DNA from: an uncultured Croceitalea sp.
Lineage (GTDB): Bacteria; Bacteroidota; Bacteroidia; Flavobacteriales; Flavobacteriaceae
DNA length: 64,000 nt
Reading direction: 5' to 3'
NCBI GenBank assembly: GCA_947499565.1
Contig: CANMOV010000001.1
Span: 682,001-746,000, forward strand
The position numbers and the translations under genes were made by a program. How positions within the stretch are numbered: the first letter of the stretch is position 1; each line of letters begins with the position of its first letter. Under the pieces are notes generated by a model. The model was not told the DNA's origin. It saw only the letters and a program-made list of their open reading frames with translations, and made no database searches. Of the stretch, positions 41,604 to 50,397 are shown piece by piece.

Positions 41604-43571
41604 TTATTGCTCTTTAGAACTAGGTTGAATCCCTAACAATTCAAAGACTGTGAGAGGGTCATTAATTTTTCGCAGCTTGCGTTCTAATTTTGAAGTATTC
41701 TTTGTCCGAAGTTCCAACATACGCTGTTGGGTATTATTCATAAGAATGTTTAAATCTGCTGTTTTACGGCATCTGAAATCTTCTTTTACTTGCTCTAAAA
41801 AATAGGGCACTAATACACGTTTATACGCTGTTACAATGCGTTTTTTTACTTCTTCGTCCATTAAAGTAGCCATAAACGGATTCCAAACACGGTCTTTATA
41901 CCTTTCTTTTATAGCCTCTTCTTGTTCAGGTAGTTTTGCAATATTTTTAGCTAACACCTCCAACTGTTGGTAACACACCAATAATTTTTGGGCTTTTAAA
42001 AGTTTAGGTTCCAAATCCGTTAGTAAAGCATAAGAAACTAATGATTCTTCGGAATGTTTTCTAAGTTTCTTGAGTACCGTTCTAATTGTAGATGGACTAT
42101 CCACTATCACAGAATCTATTAGAGATTGTAATGTCTTTTGCTGTGCAATTAACTCTTCTTCTTTACTTATTAATTCTTGCTTGCGCTTTGAGTTTGTAAG
42201 TTTGGCTTTTAGTTTGTTTTCTATTAAGGTTAAGCTTTGCAAAGCGTACTCGGACAATTGAACTAAACTTTCTAAATTGGTATGCGTAAAATCAAATTCT
42301 TCTTTGCTATCTAAACTGAAGGTTTGTAAAGTTTTGGTACTGTCCATAACCACATTCACTTCAATTGTTGTAGATGGCTTTTCTGAGGTCCAAAGTCCAC
42401 TAATTAGCTGATTACGCGGAGCAAATTCAACTATTTCCTGATTTTGATACGCTAGTAATTTTGAAACCGGATTTAGAAAATCTTTCGTAATTTTTTTAAT
42501 TACCTCATAATTAAATGCAGCATCTTGATCAGATAATTTTAGAATATTAAGCTGCGTATCTTCTAGAAAAGAAGTGCTTATTTCTTCAGAGGTCTTATAA
42601 TTGGTTTTAATTCGATTTAGTAGTTGATTTTCATCATCGGTCAGTGGAAAATAGGGAACTTTGACCTTAAATTCAGGAAGAAAAGAGGATTCACCTAACT
42701 CCGAAAGAATAGCATCTATCTTTTTGTAATAAGCAGCATTTTCTTCAAGTAAGCGCTGCATCTCCCCGCCTGCTTTCACACCAGCATCATCATTTATCAA
42801 TTGATAAAGTGCAATTGCCTGTATGTACTTTTTATCTAAATTAAGGATCTTTGTATCCCCAGAGTATTTCCCGTAAATAGGTGTAATAGTAACGACTCCA
42901 TCTAATTCCGTTTCAATTTGATTGAGCACACCATTTGAAAACAGCCAATTTTCGGAAGCTGAAAGTCCAAAGGATTCGTAAAGAGACCATTCATCATGTG
43001 CTAGTCCATTTCTTAAGAAACGTCCAGCTAAGGTTATACTATCATTCTCTATTATAAAATTCTTTTGCGGGATTCCGTTGTCAAAAGTGATGTTACTTTT
43101 GAAAAGTGTTTGCGCTACTTTTGAATCTTCAATTTTGCTCACCTCAAAAGTCCAATTCCCATCGGGTTTTCCCTTTAATATTAAACCTCTAGCTTCCTCT
43201 TGTACTCCACTAACTGCAACACGATATTGGTAATCTATTACTTGTGATTTGTTATTGGATTGAAACTCACCAAACCTAAAACTCCAAGCTCCATTTGGGA
43301 AATTGTTAAAAAAGCTACCGGAGAAGTCGAAAGAATAGTCCTGTTTTTTTAGAAGAGAATCAAGGTTTGCTTTTTTTAACCTAAAACTGCCATTTAATAG
43401 GGTGTCCCCATCTATGATTTTATAACCATAGTCAGCGTTTCCTTGATATTTACCAACGGTAAGCTCTCCTTTATATCTAAGGTTTTCCTGAGCCTTAGCT
43501 TGACAGCAAAGGAAAAACAAGACCAATATTGGCCAAAGTTGTTTCTTAATGCTTTGGTAAGTACAATTCAC
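41604..43571 (-). CDS. large secreted MORN-like and helical protein, unknown function
   Basis: The protein has 655 residues with a signal peptide (1-27, CCQAKAQ). The first ~220 residues look like MORN-like toolbox strands (YKGELTVGKYQGNADYGYK, FNNFPNGAWSFRFGEFQ, RNGLAHDEWSLYESF). The rest is long, helical and charged (KLKAKLTNSKRKQELISKEEELI), with no recognised enzymatic motif. It is the first gene of the three-gene operon with DUF2490 and MORN genes. The shared MORN motif in the first and third genes suggests one assembled envelope structure. Family unknown to me. Confidence 0.72.
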   Translation of the reverse strand: MNCTYQSIKKQLWPILVLFFLCCQAKAQENLRYKGELTVGKYQGNADYGYKIIDGDTLLNGSFRLKKANLDSLLKKQDYSFDFSGSFFNNFPNGAWSFRFGEFQSNNKSQVIDYQYRVAVSGVQEEARGLILKGKPDGNWTFEVSKIEDSKVAQTLFKSNITFDNGIPQKNFIIENDSITLAGRFLRNGLAHDEWSLYESFGLSASENWLFSNGVLNQIETELDGVVTITPIYGKYSGDTKILNLDKKYIQAIALYQLINDDAGVKAGGEMQRLLEENAAYYKKIDAILSELGESSFLPEFKVKVPYFPLTDDENQLLNRIKTNYKTSEEISTSFLEDTQLNILKLSDQDAAFNYEVIKKITKDFLNPVSKLLAYQNQEIVEFAPRNQLISGLWTSEKPSTTIEVNVVMDSTKTLQTFSLDSKEEFDFTHTNLESLVQLSEYALQSLTLIENKLKAKLTNSKRKQELISKEEELIAQQKTLQSLIDSVIVDSPSTIRTVLKKLRKHSEESLVSYALLTDLEPKLLKAQKLLVCYQQLEVLAKNIAKLPEQEEAIKERYKDRVWNPFMATLMDEEVKKRIVTAYKRVLVPYFLEQVKEDFRCRKTADLNILMNNTQQRMLELRTKNTSKLERKLRKINDPLTVFELLGIQPSSKEQ

Positions 43572-43676
43572 AAATCAATAATGAAAGTTAGTTCACTACT
43601 GATACGATTAAAATTAAAGTTTAGATGTTTTAGAAGAGTGAAATTAAGATACTTTAAATAAATGGAGGGTAAAGTT

Positions 43677-44135
43677 TTATTTAACTAAAGTGACTTTTAC
43701 AGCATTCATTCCTTTCATTCCTTTTTCTAGCTCAAAAGTAACACTATCATTCTCGGCAATCTCATCTATTAGCCCGCTAACATGGCAGAAATATTTTTCT
43801 TGGTCTTCCGAATCTATAATAAAACCAAATCCTTTTGAAGTATCAAAAAATGAAACTTTTCCTTTTCTTACGGGATCAAATTTTTCTTCATCTCCCTCTT
43901 CTTTCTTAGGAATTCCCAGGACAATATCTTCAGCTTCAATTTCTACCTTCATTGTTGGATCTGGCGGTGTATCCACAAGGTTACCATTAAAGTCTACATA
44001 GGCTAAAGGAATACCTCCGCCATTCTCTTTGGCTTCTGCCCTACGCGCTTCTTTTTTCTTTTGCTTTAATTCACGTTTTTTTAAACGTTTCTTTTCTTTT
44101 TCACTTTTACTAAAGGTCTGTTGAGATTTTGCCAT
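43677..44135 (-). CDS. cold-shock-domain protein with basic N-terminal extension
   Basis: The protein has 152 residues from the ATG at 44133-44135, preceded by a well-placed promoter (44153-44183); the longer frame would need to start upstream of that promoter. The first ~40 residues are a Lys/Glu/Arg-rich helix (SEKEKKRLKKRELKQKKKEA). The last ~65 residues form a cold-shock OB-fold (KVSFFDTSKGFGFI, YFCHVSGLIDEI, VTFELEKGMKGMNAV), close in sequence to the neighbouring CspA-type protein. It likely binds RNA or single-stranded DNA. The basic extension may aid RNA or ribosome binding. Confidence 0.9.
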   Translation of the reverse strand: MAKSQQTFSKSEKEKKRLKKRELKQKKKEARRAEAKENGGGIPLAYVDFNGNLVDTPPDPTMKVEIEAEDIVLGIPKKEEGDEEKFDPVRKGKVSFFDTSKGFGFIIDSEDQEKYFCHVSGLIDEIAENDSVTFELEKGMKGMNAVKVTLVK

Positions 44136-44152
44136 TATTAATTTTAGTTGCG

Positions 44153-44183
44153 CAAAGATATAGTAATTGATTGGTAACATCAA
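44153..44183 (-). promoter_or_regulatory. promoter of the extended cold-shock gene
   Basis: TATCTTTG (44153-44160, read on the minus strand) matches TAnnTTTG, and TTG lies 20 bases upstream of it (44181-44183), a normal spacing for the Bacteroidota sigma factor. It predicts a leader of about 10 bases. The 3' half of the terminator of the upstream csp gene abuts it. Confidence 0.65.
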
Positions 44184-44186
44184 AAA

Positions 44187-44218
44187 CTAAAAAAGCCCAT
44201 CTTTAAGATAGGCCTTTT
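44187..44218 (-). terminator. intrinsic terminator of the CspA-type gene
   Basis: On the minus strand AAAGGCCTATCTT pairs with AAGATGGGCTTT (one mismatch and G-U type variation), followed by a T-run. It lies 23 bases after the csp stop and just before the promoter of the next csp gene. Confidence 0.75.
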
Positions 44219-44240
44219 ATTAGACTTTAAAGTATATATA

Positions 44241-44432
44241 TTAGATAACTTTTACGTTTACTGCATTTAATCCTTTTTTGCCTTGCTCTAAATCAAATTC
44301 AACTTCGTCACCTTCGCGCACTTCGTCAATTAATCCAGATACGTGTACAAAGTGGTCTTTGTCTACGCCCTCTTCAGTGATAAAACCAAAACCTTTAGTG
44401 TCATTGAAGAATTTTACTGTTCCTTTACTCAT
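44241..44432 (-). CDS. CspA-family cold-shock protein
   Basis: This is a 63-residue single OB-fold cold-shock protein with RNP1 (KGFGFI) and RNP2-like (DHFVHVS) motifs: GTVKFFNDTKGFGFITEEG and then LIDEVREGDEVEFDLEQGKKG. It melts RNA secondary structure or binds single-stranded nucleic acids. A promoter at 44469-44498 and a terminator at 44187-44218 make it a self-contained unit. The next gene downstream is its extended paralogue, under its own promoter. Confidence 0.96.
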   Translation of the reverse strand: MSKGTVKFFNDTKGFGFITEEGVDKDHFVHVSGLIDEVREGDEVEFDLEQGKKGLNAVNVKVI

Positions 44433-44468
44433 TGTAATGTAATTATATTAATAATACTATTTGAAATG

Positions 44469-44498
44469 CAAAGATGGTGCCATTAAATTGATTTACAA
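44469..44498 (-). promoter_or_regulatory. promoter of the CspA-type gene
   Basis: CATCTTTG (44469-44476, minus strand; one mismatch to TAnnTTTG) lies 19 bases from a TTG at 44496-44498. It predicts a 5' leader of about 30 bases, shorter than the long leaders of enteric cspA. Confidence 0.55.
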
Positions 44499-44564
44499 TT
44501 AATTAATTGAATAATCTTTATGAATTACTTTAAAACACCTACTTTCAGGTGTTTGTTTATACCA

Positions 44565-45707
44565 CTAAAACCACTCTTTCCACCAGTCGGAGTTATTGTA
44601 TTCTTCTGTATCAAGAATAATCTCTTCACCGATTTCTGGGGTGATAAAGTTTAATTGAAGTTCTGTCGCTTTTGTTTTAAAACGATTTACAGGTTCTGTC
44701 CAATCATGCAAAGCTAATTTAAAAGCACCCCAATGAATAGGCATTACAAGATCTGCCTTTAAATCTATACCTGCTTGTGCTGTTTCTTCTGGAAACATAT
44801 GAATGTCCGCCCACATTTTATTATACTGCCCACATTCTAGCATAGCAAAATTAAATGGTCCATAAGCATCTCCTATCTCTTTAAAATGTGAAGCATACCC
44901 ACTATCCCCGCTAAAAAAGAGTGTTTCTGTTTTTGACTTAATAACCCATGAAGACCATAAGGTGCTCTGTCTGTTATTAAATTTTCTTCCAGAAAAATGC
45001 TGTGCTGGGGTACAAACAAATTGTAAATCTTTAAATACTTTATCTTCCCACCAATCCAATTCTATAATATGTTCCCTTTCTATTCCCCAAGCCTCTAAAT
45101 GTGAACCAACACCAAGAGGAGTGTAAAAAAGTTCTACTTTATCCTTTAGTTTTGTAATTGATGAATAATCTAAATGATCATAATGATCATGGGATAATAG
45201 TACTGCGTCTATTTTAGGTAATTCTTCAATAACTATAGGCATTTCGCTATTAAATCGCTTACTACCTAATAAATCATGCGGGGCAGCAACCTTCCCAAAC
45301 ATAGGGTCTATTAAAATATTTTTCCCTTCTATCTGAAGTAAAAAAGAAGAATGACCAAACCAAATAAGGCGCGTGTTGTTTTTATAATTAGCGATATTAA
45401 CGGAATCTATTTTCTGAACGCTTATATCTTTGGCAGGACTACCATTTTTCACTTTGGTGAAGAAGAATTTACCTGCTAAACTCAAGGTTTCACTAAAACT
45501 CAGGTCTTTCGGGACATCTTTCTTATTCACAAACTGACCATTCCTATAGTTATCAGATTTTGCGAACTCCAATTTTTGCTCCTTTGAGATATCTCCACCA
45601 AAGCTGGGGTAAAAATTTACAAAAAGGAAATAAGCAATAATTAAGACGCCCACAACAGTAAGTATAGTCCAAAGCATACGTTTTAGGTATTTTTTAAATC
45701 TTTTCAA
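44565..45707 (-). CDS. MBL-fold metallo-hydrolase (UlaG/NAPE-PLD-like), membrane-anchored
   Basis: The protein has 380 residues. An N-terminal membrane segment (about 12-32, LWTILTVVGVLIIAYFLFV) anchors the enzyme. The metallo-beta-lactamase fold has HxHxDH (SHDHYDHLD), GHSSFLLQ, ILIDPM and the later FSGDSGY Asp and PIHWGAF His ligands. The order resembles UlaG and NAPE-PLD-type enzymes rather than classical beta-lactamases. Substrates may be phosphodiesters or lipid amides; this is not determinable here. It is 15 bases downstream of the sorbosone dehydrogenase-like gene and likely co-transcribed with it. Confidence 0.9.
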   Translation of the reverse strand: MKRFKKYLKRMLWTILTVVGVLIIAYFLFVNFYPSFGGDISKEQKLEFAKSDNYRNGQFVNKKDVPKDLSFSETLSLAGKFFFTKVKNGSPAKDISVQKIDSVNIANYKNNTRLIWFGHSSFLLQIEGKNILIDPMFGKVAAPHDLLGSKRFNSEMPIVIEELPKIDAVLLSHDHYDHLDYSSITKLKDKVELFYTPLGVGSHLEAWGIEREHIIELDWWEDKVFKDLQFVCTPAQHFSGRKFNNRQSTLWSSWVIKSKTETLFFSGDSGYASHFKEIGDAYGPFNFAMLECGQYNKMWADIHMFPEETAQAGIDLKADLVMPIHWGAFKLALHDWTEPVNRFKTKATELQLNFITPEIGEEIILDTEEYNNSDWWKEWF

Positions 45708-45722
45708 AAAAAGTATTTTGAG

Positions 45723-46925
45723 TTAATAAGTGCTTGCTAGACTTGCACCATCATAAGTCACCCTATAAATGGCATCTCCAAAATCATCAGAAATTAATAG
45801 GGACCCATCTTTTAAGAATAACAAATCCACCGGCCTACCAAAAGCCTCTTGTGCTTCTTCATCTAACCAGCCATCTAAAAAAGTCTCATAACTAATCGCC
45901 TTATTATTCTCTAATGTTACTAAAGCTATTCTATAACCAACTTTCTTACTTCTATTCCAAGAGCCATGTTCTGCAATAAATGCCATATTTTTATAGGCAG
46001 TTGGAAACATGGAACCTTCGTTGAATTTAACTCCTAAAGGGGCAACGTGCGCTCCCATTGCTTGCACAGGCGCCACAAAATCTGAACAAGGCTTTTGGTC
46101 TCCAAATTCTGGGTCTTTTACTATACCACCATGACAATAGGGGTAGCCAAAATGTTGTCCTGCCTCTGCTACTCTATTTAGCTCGCAAGGAGGAATATCA
46201 TCCCCTAACATATCCCTACCATTATCCGTAAACCATAACTCCTTAGTTTCTGGATGCCATGTAAAACCAACAGTGTTTCTTACTCCCTTTGCATAAATCT
46301 CTCTATTGGTTCCATCTGGATCCATTCTGGTAATAGTGGCATAGCGCTCATCGACAACTGTAGAATCGCAAATATTGCATGGAGCACCAACAGGAACATA
46401 TAATTTATCATCAGGTCCAAAGGCAATATATTTCCACCCATGGTGAAACTCCGTTGGATAATCATCATAAACTACAACTGGTTTTGGTGGATTGGACAAT
46501 TGTGATTCAATATTGTCATATCTAAGTAACCTTCCAACTTCAGCAACATACAATGCGCCATCTTTAAAAGCAATACCATTAGGAACTTCCAAAGTAGAAT
46601 CTAAAACTATAGTATGATCCGCTCTGTAATCATTATCTAAATCTTGAATGGCATAAACTGTCTTATCGTTTCTTGTGCCAACAAATAATGTTCCGTCATT
46701 ACCCATAGCCATGGAACGAGCACCGTCTATATTATCCGCATAAACTTCTATTTTAAAACCATCTGGTAGGTTTAACCTATCTATTGGAAGTTCTGAAACA
46801 GGTTCGTCGTATTGAATTATAGTTTCTTTTTCCGCTTCTTTGGTTGGCTTTTGCTTACAAGAATAACTAAATGACAATAAAAAAACTAAAATGAGAATAG
46901 GAGGGTTAAAAATTGTTTTTTTCAT
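45723..46925 (-). CDS. L-sorbosone dehydrogenase-like (PQQ/soluble glucose dehydrogenase family) lipoprotein
   Basis: The protein has 400 residues with lipobox SYSC near Cys 23. It is a beta-propeller of the sorbosone/soluble glucose dehydrogenase family, with the characteristic motifs LPDGFKIEVYADNIDGARSM, YVPVGAPCNICD, GVRNTVGFTWHPETKELW, FTDNGRDMLGDDIPPCE and HGSWNRSKKVGYR. Members oxidise sugars or sugar aldehydes with PQQ; whether this organism makes PQQ is not shown. Its start overlaps the end of the isomerase gene by four bases (ATGA), so the two are co-translated and probably serve one sugar pathway in the periplasm. Confidence 0.88.
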   Translation of the reverse strand: MKKTIFNPPILILVFLLSFSYSCKQKPTKEAEKETIIQYDEPVSELPIDRLNLPDGFKIEVYADNIDGARSMAMGNDGTLFVGTRNDKTVYAIQDLDNDYRADHTIVLDSTLEVPNGIAFKDGALYVAEVGRLLRYDNIESQLSNPPKPVVVYDDYPTEFHHGWKYIAFGPDDKLYVPVGAPCNICDSTVVDERYATITRMDPDGTNREIYAKGVRNTVGFTWHPETKELWFTDNGRDMLGDDIPPCELNRVAEAGQHFGYPYCHGGIVKDPEFGDQKPCSDFVAPVQAMGAHVAPLGVKFNEGSMFPTAYKNMAFIAEHGSWNRSKKVGYRIALVTLENNKAISYETFLDGWLDEEAQEAFGRPVDLLFLKDGSLLISDDFGDAIYRVTYDGASLASTY

Positions 46926-47815
46926 AAGTATTGCTGTAAGTTATTCTTAAAATAATTTGCGCTATCTGTTATACTCTGCATAGAATTCTGAGCAAAATTA
47001 CCGCCCTGTTCCAAATAATAAAACTCCAATCCTGTTTGATCCAAATTAGTTAGCATTTTATGATAATCTATGGAGCCATTACCAAGCTCTGTATAGTCTC
47101 GTGTAAGCTTATCCATATCTTTTATATGCCACATGACAAAACGTTTTGGGTCTCTGGCTATTAACTCTGCTGGACTTAGTTTTGAAGAGTGCACTGCCCA
47201 ATATAAATCCAGTTGTAATTTAACTAAATCAGAGTCCGTCTGATTCATAATGATATCATAGCCTATTTGACCATTATGGTCAACAAACTCAAAATCGTGG
47301 TTGTGATAGGCAAACTTTAATCCAGACTTATTTACCTGCTCTCCTATCCTATTCAGCTTGTCAGTTAAAATTTTAAAACTTTCAATATTTCGATATTTTG
47401 GATGTAGCCATGGCCATGTAACAAAACTTAAATTTAGTTCTTTGGCGGTATCAATGCACTTAGACACATAGGTTTTTAACTCCTCGTTTGAGGCTTCAAA
47501 ATAATCCGAAAATCCATAATGACAACTTGAGGCTGTAAGGCCAATATCTTCCAGAATTTTTTTAAAATCAACCGCGCTACGTCCATAGTAACTTTCATCT
47601 TTAGGATTAAAACCATAAAGTTCTAGATCCTCATAGCCTAACGATTTTACCGTGTTTAAACTACCAATAAGGTCGTCTCCCATTGCATCCCGTATCGTAA
47701 ATGCCTGGAGACCCATTTTATAATTTTTCATGGAAGTTGATTTTAAACAAGATATTGGAAGCAATGATGAAGCTGTTAGTAATCCCGTTTGCTTAATAAA
47801 TCGCCTTCGCTGCAT
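46922..47815 (-). CDS. Tat-exported sugar phosphate isomerase/epimerase-like TIM barrel
   Basis: The protein has 297 residues. The N-terminus has a twin-arginine signal (RRRFIKQTG) and a lipobox-like LPISC, so it is a Tat-exported, probably lipid-anchored protein. The rest is a xylose-isomerase-like TIM barrel (AP endonuclease family 2) with metal-site regions FAYHNHDFEF, QLDLYWAVHS, WHIKDMD and a C-terminal YYLEQGG. Export of a folded sugar isomerase/epimerase and its co-translation with a sugar-oxidising lipoprotein point to periplasmic sugar handling. Substrate unknown. Confidence 0.86.
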   Translation of the reverse strand: MQRRRFIKQTGLLTASSLLPISCLKSTSMKNYKMGLQAFTIRDAMGDDLIGSLNTVKSLGYEDLELYGFNPKDESYYGRSAVDFKKILEDIGLTASSCHYGFSDYFEASNEELKTYVSKCIDTAKELNLSFVTWPWLHPKYRNIESFKILTDKLNRIGEQVNKSGLKFAYHNHDFEFVDHNGQIGYDIIMNQTDSDLVKLQLDLYWAVHSSKLSPAELIARDPKRFVMWHIKDMDKLTRDYTELGNGSIDYHKMLTNLDQTGLEFYYLEQGGNFAQNSMQSITDSANYFKNNLQQYL

Positions 47816-47982
47816 ATGCGCTAATTTTTGCGTTAAATATTGAACGTAACCTTTCTCAAAAATACTGAAATTGTAGTTTTAAGCTAGATATAATTAAACA
47901 ATAAAATAGGACTGTCTGGCAAAGGCTTACCTATGTCTAATACAAAATGTAAATCTTTTTGTGTTTTAAATAAAAATAAATG

Positions 47983-48543
47983 CTATTCGATTGATTTCAC
48001 ATCACCTCGATAAGCGATATTGTCGCGATGTGTACTGTTAATATTCATTTGCGCCTGCTTATTAGGAAAGATATTAATGGCAACCTGATAAGTCTCCGTA
48101 TTCTCACTGGCTTGAAAACGTAGCTCATACCGATTTCTCTTTTCATTAAAAACCATTGTCAAATCTTCTACAAGACCATCCAATGAAATACCCGTATTAG
48201 TACTACCATAATTTGAAGAAATTTGGCGTTCACCATAGTATGGTAATTGTGCTTTTATACTGTCACCTTCTATTTTTAGATAGTTAGCATTACCTATTAG
48301 ACTTATTTGATTTGCATTGTTACCAAGCGGAAATAGGCCCGCATTAGACAAACTATTTAAAGCAGTTGAAGGCATTGGATACGCCCAATTGGATTCAATC
48401 TCAATTTTTTTTCCTTCAATCAATTTATGGAGTTCACTAATTTCGCTTTCAGAGTAAGCTACGCTAGAGCTACTCTTGCAACTAAGGAACAATGCTGAAG
48501 TTAAAATGGTAAGGACAAGGAAGTATATCGTTTTTCTTTTCAT
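47983..48543 (-). CDS. DUF4251 lipoprotein
   Basis: The protein has 186 residues. The signal peptide ends in LFLSC (Cys 22). The mature region is a DUF4251 beta-rich domain (KKIEIESNWAYPMPSTALNSL, LIGNANYLKIEGDSIKAQLPYYG). The family is common in Bacteroidota with no assigned role. It has its own promoter (48558-48586), which overlaps the tail of the kinase/regulator operon, and the LytTR regulator gene ends 61 bases upstream. It may therefore be a target of, or partner to, that system. Confidence 0.88.
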   Translation of the reverse strand: MKRKTIYFLVLTILTSALFLSCKSSSSVAYSESEISELHKLIEGKKIEIESNWAYPMPSTALNSLSNAGLFPLGNNANQISLIGNANYLKIEGDSIKAQLPYYGERQISSNYGSTNTGISLDGLVEDLTMVFNEKRNRYELRFQASENTETYQVAINIFPNKQAQMNINSTHRDNIAYRGDVKSIE

Positions 48544-48557
48544 GGCACTCTAATTTA

Positions 48558-48586
48558 CAAAATTACCACATCAAAAACTAAACCAA
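48558..48586 (-). promoter_or_regulatory. promoter of the DUF4251 lipoprotein gene
   Basis: TAATTTTG (48558-48565, minus strand) matches TAnnTTTG exactly, with TTG 18 bases upstream (48584-48586). It sits between the LytTR regulator stop and the lipoprotein start, indicating separate transcription. Confidence 0.7.
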
Positions 48587-48604
48587 TACTGAATTTAACG
48601 CTAT

Positions 48605-49363
48605 TTAATTGCCCTCAAACCATGTTTTAAAATCATTAACTTTTTCTCTACTTACCACAATATCTTTTTCGATAGCTGGATTCAAAAGAAGTTTAAGCCT
48701 TCTGTTCGAATATACGGTAACATCGCTTATGGCATTAAGGGCAACAATAAACCCTCTATTTACCCGAAAAAAGACTTTAGGATCTATCAAACCTTCCAAA
48801 GTTTCTAGTTTATATTCTATAAGATATTCTTTACCATTTATTGTGAATAGTGAGACATCTCTCCCTTCCGCTTGAAATGCTATAATATCACTGCTTGGTA
48901 TAGAACGAATATGATTACCAATTTTAACCAAAAAACGGTCTTTAAAAGACTTTTTACTTAGTTGTTTAATTAATGGCGTAACATTTTCACTGTTCGAAAA
49001 TTGCTTTTGTAAACTATCTAGTTTTTTAAGCGCTTGTGATAATGCGGTAAAGGTTATTGGTTTCAGGAGGTAATCGATACTATTAACTTTAAATGCATCA
49101 ACTGCAAACTCGTCAAAAGCGGTGGTGAAAATTATGGGTTTGTCAATTGATAATTGTGAGAACAACTCAAAGCTAAGGCCATCGCTAAGCTGCACATCCA
49201 TAAAGAATAGATCTACAGAAGACTTGTGCTCAGAAATCCAAGGAATCGCTTCTTTTAAAGAACTTAAAGTCTTTAATATTTCTATAGAATCGTTGTATTT
49301 AAGCAGGTATCGTGTTAATTTTTCCGCTGCAAGAGGCTCATCTTCTATTAGTACAACTTTCAT
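48605..49363 (-). CDS. LytTR-family response regulator (third system)
   Basis: The protein has 252 residues. The receiver has acidic ED at residues 7-8, phospho-acceptor Asp 56 (LFFMDVQLS) and DYLLKP. The LytTR domain covers ~145-252 (IPSSDIIAFQAEGRDVSLF, FFRVNRGFIVALN). The gene overlaps the end of the pseudokinase gene (start 50397) by four bases and is the last gene of a kinase, pseudokinase, regulator operon. It should accept phosphate from the intact kinase encoded two genes upstream. Confidence 0.93.
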   Translation of the reverse strand: MKVVLIEDEPLAAEKLTRYLLKYNDSIEILKTLSSLKEAIPWISEHKSSVDLFFMDVQLSDGLSFELFSQLSIDKPIIFTTAFDEFAVDAFKVNSIDYLLKPITFTALSQALKKLDSLQKQFSNSENVTPLIKQLSKKSFKDRFLVKIGNHIRSIPSSDIIAFQAEGRDVSLFTINGKEYLIEYKLETLEGLIDPKVFFRVNRGFIVALNAISDVTVYSNRRLKLLLNPAIEKDIVVSREKVNDFKTWFEGN

Positions 49364-50397
49364 CCTTTAATCTTTATTTCTTGAAAGGTTAATTTTGGCA
49401 GAAAAATAGATTTTAATTTATCTTCCATGACAATCTTAATCTCATTATTAGTATAAAAAGAATAGCTTTTTAGTATCCTTGAGACATTTTTTATGCTAAG
49501 GCTTTCTCTTAACTTTTCCTCATGGAGGTAACTTATTTTTATACTATTTTCTGTTTCTTCAATAATAATCTGAAGTGTTTTGTGCTCAGATACCACTGTA
49601 GTCTTAACAATAGTTTCAACTATTTGCAACAAACTACATGGGACAATAACACAATCATCAGAAAAACTATTTTTTAATTTGACCTTTCGATATGGCAAGT
49701 GATTAAGGAGTGTAACTAGTTCCTTTAAAACAACTAACTCTTCTACTACCTGTACTAATTCGCTATTTTTCTTGGTAAGAATATATCTATAAATGCTTGA
49801 AAAGTTATCCGCAAGACTTTCAGCTTTATCCGCATCCTTCTTCATTAATACCAGCAGAGCTTCAAGGCTTTCAAAAAGTAATTCTGGATTTATACTCATT
49901 TTAAATTCTTGAAAATCAGTTTCTATGGCAGCTTTTGCGGCTACTTCTTGAGTTAATTTTTCAGTATTTATTTTATTTAAATAATAATGGGCTATGTAGA
50001 GAATAACATAGATAATAGTAATAAAAACAAAAATCGAATTAAAAACTTGTAGTTCGCCACTATTTGGAGTATACAACAACACATACTTAAAATACAAATT
50101 CATGGTGATAGACACCAATACAATGGTTATTAGTATTGAACTAGACACCTGCAGTATCAATTTAAGAATAAAAGATTTAGGTCGCTTTAATCGCTTAAAA
50201 AAGAGAAGTGAAAGTCTAGAAAATTCCTGTATGATATAAGCCAAACCAATACACACATAAAGTTCTTGACCTAAAAATGTTTCTTGAAGTTGATTTATAT
50301 TATTATTAATTAATAACAACAATAAATAGACTAAAACACCGCTAAACAACGGACTCAACAAGCGAAACAATGGATGATGAACAAATAGCTTTTTCAT
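49360..50397 (-). CDS. LytS-type pseudokinase lacking the phospho-acceptor histidine
   Basis: The protein has 345 residues. Four membrane segments (about 17-32, 44-58, 80-104 and 120-140) and a helical linker are laid out as in LytS kinases. The H box reads NPELLFESLE where NPHFLFNSLN is expected, so the acceptor His is Glu 172. The ATP-binding N box (ENxxKH) and G box (GLGL) are not recognisable. It cannot autophosphorylate. It sits between an intact kinase (overlap 4 bases) and the LytTR regulator (overlap 4 bases), an arrangement that implies conserved co-expression and perhaps heterodimerisation. Confidence 0.88.
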   Translation of the reverse strand: MKKLFVHHPLFRLLSPLFSGVLVYLLLLLINNNINQLQETFLGQELYVCIGLAYIIQEFSRLSLLFFKRLKRPKSFILKLILQVSSSILITIVLVSITMNLYFKYVLLYTPNSGELQVFNSIFVFITIIYVILYIAHYYLNKINTEKLTQEVAAKAAIETDFQEFKMSINPELLFESLEALLVLMKKDADKAESLADNFSSIYRYILTKKNSELVQVVEELVVLKELVTLLNHLPYRKVKLKNSFSDDCVIVPCSLLQIVETIVKTTVVSEHKTLQIIIEETENSIKISYLHEEKLRESLSIKNVSRILKSYSFYTNNEIKIVMEDKLKSIFLPKLTFQEIKIKG

